Assembly: GCF_000775915.1 (NCBI RefSeq)
Contig: NZ_BBLT01000015.1
Span: 26,700-90,699 of the forward strand
Reading direction: 5' to 3'
DNA length: 64,000 bases
DNA from: Sporocytophaga myxococcoides
GTDB taxonomy: Bacteria > Bacteroidota > Bacteroidia > Cytophagales > Cytophagaceae
Part shown: piece by piece, positions 62,294 to 64,000 of the stretch
Numbering within the stretch: the first letter of the stretch is position 1
How the letters are laid out: each line of letters begins with the position of its first letter
Notes under the pieces: generated by a model
What the model saw: the letters and a program-made list of their open reading frames with translations, nothing else
Told to the model about the DNA's origin: nothing
The model's database searches: none
Program-made: the position numbers and the translations under genes

Positions 62294-62905
62294 ATGAGTC
62301 TTAATAATTATCAACTGAACCCGGAAGCTGTTCAAAATTTATTCAATGATTATATTTATATCATTCCTGAAAAATCTTCTGATCTGATTATTAAAAAACA
62401 ATCAGACCTGCCTTCTGCTCCCGCAATTCCTAAAATAAGCCAGGAGCCTATTGAGGTAAAAAAAGAAGAAAACAAACCGCTTAAGGATATTAAAAAGGAT
62501 GATTCATTTAATTTAAAAGAACTCAAAAAAGAGCTTTCGTCAACAAAGATATTCAAAAGAGCAATTATTATTATCAATGAAGAAGATGCGACTAACGAAT
62601 TAAAAACGTTCCTTTTCAAAATACTTCAGGCCGTAAAACTATCCGAGTCAGACATACATTTACACATTCACCCTAACGGCAGCACAGTTGACCTGAATGG
62701 AGTTTTAAAAGATTATTCATCATCAAAAGTACTTTCTTTCGGAACTCATATTTCTCCTGAATACAAAACAGAACTCAATAAGGAAACAATATATACAAAG
62801 GAGACAAAATTATTCCAAACTTTTAGTCTGAAGGAATTGATTAGTGACACAGAAAAGAAAAAAATACTTTGGGGAAATCTCCAAATAATTTTTCCTGCTA
62901 AATAA
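62294..62905 (+). CDS. Hypothetical protein
   Basis: A 203-residue cytosolic protein. An N-terminal disordered, Lys/Pro/Glu-rich half (~25-75) leads to a folded C-terminal half with strands and helices (KIFKRAIIIINEEDATNELK, LHIHPNGSTVDLNGVL, KVLSFGTHISPEY). No family recognised. Divergent from the deoxyhypusine-synthase-like gene and followed by a strong terminator. Confidence 0.7.
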   Translation: MSLNNYQLNPEAVQNLFNDYIYIIPEKSSDLIIKKQSDLPSAPAIPKISQEPIEVKKEENKPLKDIKKDDSFNLKELKKELSSTKIFKRAIIIINEEDATNELKTFLFKILQAVKLSESDIHLHIHPNGSTVDLNGVLKDYSSSKVLSFGTHISPEYKTELNKETIYTKETKLFQTFSLKELISDTEKKKILWGNLQIIFPAK

Positions 62906-62928
62906 TTTCAGAAAAATAAATTCTTTTA

Positions 62929-62968
62929 AAATTAAAAAGGCTGTTTCTAAAAACAGCCTTTTTAATTT
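62929..62968. terminator. Strong bidirectional terminator
   Basis: The arms aaattaaaaaggctgttt and aaacagcctttttaattt are perfectly complementary over 18 bases with a four-base loop, between two convergent genes. Confidence 0.85.
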
Positions 62969-62987
62969 AATTTCTCTTCTACTTTAA

Positions 62988-64000
62988 TTAACGCTTAAGT
63001 AAAACAGAGCCTTGCTTTACGTGAGGTACTTTGTACTTACCTGAACCTTCATAAGTAACTGTCCAAGGATATACCCCCTGCTCCATAATTTTATCCAGAT
63101 AATAACCATCCCATGACTTTTCCATATCATTGCTTTGGAAAATTATTTCACCCCATCTGTTGAAGATTGTAATATTAAAATTTTCAACATGGTGACCAAA
63201 AATCTGATATACATCATCCCTGCCATCTCCATCCGGTGTAAACACATTCGGGAAGAAAACTTCAGGAGCACATTCTTCAATAACTTTCACATCTTTCTGA
63301 GTACTACAATTAGTCATTGAATTTATTAAAGTCAATTCATAAATACCAGGTACTGTAACGGGCAATATTTTTGAAACTATATTACCTGGCATCCAAAGGT
63401 AAGTATCTCCTCCTGTACCTTTTCCTTCAATAGAGAACGATGGATCAGTTAAAGGACAGAAGGTAATTTCTGAAGGCATATTAATTACCGGTACTTTGTT
63501 TATACTAACGATTACTGGATAAATAGATGAGTAACAACCATTCTCATTACCTTTTAAATAATAGGTACCCGTAGAGACCGATTTAGGATTTGTAATAGCA
63601 ACAGTTCCTAATGGATCACTCCAATATGTAACAACCAGACTTGAAGAAGTTCCGCTTACAACGCCAGGAGCTGTCAAATCAACTAGTTCAGGTTCACATG
63701 CCATTATACTACCTTGAACTATAAGTATAGGTGTTGTATTTACCGTCACTGTTACTGGCTGAATATCAAAACAACCGGTTGCAGCAACTTCGCCTCTTAT
63801 GTAATAAGTCCCTGATGTTGCTATTGCTGAAGGTGTTCCTAGTGCTGTTGTTCCCGCTGCATTTGTAAAGTATGTATAAGTCAATCCGGCTGTTGAACCA
63901 GTTGTAACTCCTGCTCCTGTAATGCTCACTGTAGCAGGTGAACATACAGCTGCAGGATTTGTAACTACTACTGTTGGAGTTGGATTAACTGTTACTGTTA
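62988..64000 (-). CDS. C-terminal part of a gliding-motility/T9SS adhesin with Ig-like repeats (5' end outside window)
   Basis: The frame is open to the window edge, so the N-terminus is missing. At least two Ig-like repeats of about 85 residues are visible (YYIRGEVAATGCFDIQPVTV and YYLKGNENGCYSSIYPVIVS). Upstream of the GTG at 63929 the frame continues with TVTVNPTPTVVVTNPAAVCS. The last ~90 residues are the gliding-motility-associated C-terminal domain (VFFPNVFTPDGDGRDDVYQI, FNRWGEIIFQSNDMEKSWDG), the type B signal for T9SS secretion. Probably a very large surface protein. Confidence 0.93.
   Translation of the reverse strand, partial: TVTVNPTPTVVVTNPAAVCSPATVSITGAGVTTGSTAGLTYTYFTNAAGTTALGTPSAIATSGTYYIRGEVAATGCFDIQPVTVTVNTTPILIVQGSIMACEPELVDLTAPGVVSGTSSSLVVTYWSDPLGTVAITNPKSVSTGTYYLKGNENGCYSSIYPVIVSINKVPVINMPSEITFCPLTDPSFSIEGKGTGGDTYLWMPGNIVSKILPVTVPGIYELTLINSMTNCSTQKDVKVIEECAPEVFFPNVFTPDGDGRDDVYQIFGHHVENFNITIFNRWGEIIFQSNDMEKSWDGYYLDKIMEQGVYPWTVTYEGSGKYKVPHVKQGSVLLKR

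Overview
The window is AT-rich DNA from a gliding, polysaccharide-degrading member of the Bacteroidota, most likely of Cytophaga/Sporocytophaga type. This placement is an inference. It rests on type IX secretion (T9SS) and gliding-motility C-terminal domains, Bacteroidota lipoproteins with an acidic patch after the lipidated Cys, a TamL-type BamA homologue, YwqK/MORN proteins and a Bat-type VWA/TPR pair. No rRNA, CRISPR array or intact insertion sequence is visible.

Left part (1-24.8 kb): three chemotaxis loci in different states of preservation. The window opens with the 3' end of a methyl-accepting receptor (MCP), then an intact cheR, a frameshifted cheD and a cheB with at least four frameshifts (1-3070). 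After a stress/sulfatase segment, a second locus (11.0-15.0 kb) keeps a GAF/PAS receptor-like protein, a candidate CheZ-like protein and an intact CheY. Its STAS, CheA and CheW genes are decayed remnants. A third, apparently intact operon (15.1-24.8 kb) reads MCP, OprB-like carbohydrate porin, STAS, CheY, CheA, CheW, CheR, an ATPase-type kinase without its phospho-acceptor His, CheD, CheB. Together they look like repeated duplication of one sensory operon followed by loss of all but one copy. Between loci one and two (3.2-10.2 kb, partly on the minus strand) are a beta-hydroxyacid dehydrogenase, a manganese catalase between two paralogous DUF4142 surface lipoproteins, a PLAT-like ORF with an in-frame stop, the ghost of an OmpA C-terminal domain and a sulfatase.

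Middle part (24.9-43.9 kb): an accessory zone of single genes mixed with pseudogenes. The ghosts are an IS4/DUF4372-type transposase, a tautomerase and a Crp/Fnr regulator. The intact genes are GNAT, AraC, DUF1398, an outer-membrane protein, a NYN/OST-HTH protein, a CoA-transferase, a haloalkane-dehalogenase-like hydrolase and an Aquifex-type aconitase. Two T9SS cargo proteins and a DsrE / DoxD-DoxA / DsrE sulfur cluster follow on the minus strand. The zone ends with a five-tRNA minus-strand array (Ser-GCT, Pro-TGG, Arg-TCT, Pro-TGG, Arg-TCT) built by tandem duplication. A decayed piece of the same unit lies 1.3 kb away.

Right part (44-64 kb): dense, ordinary core genes. They are a Bat-like VWA/TPR pair, thiolase, a MORN protein, purC-STAS-rnz-yhhQ, an rRNA/tRNA methyltransferase divergent from tamL, hemF, PAP2 phosphatase, LytTR regulator, riboflavin synthase, exopolysaccharide glycosylphosphotransferase, pcm, thioesterase, a 50-residue membrane protein, a deoxyhypusine-synthase-like enzyme, an unknown protein, and the C-terminal part of a large Ig-repeat gliding/T9SS adhesin that runs off the window.

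The main biological theme is sensory. An MCP with a CheR-docking-like tail, coupled in one operon to a sugar porin and a complete adaptation set, suggests taxis toward or sensing of soluble sugars, surrounded by the wreckage of its duplicates.
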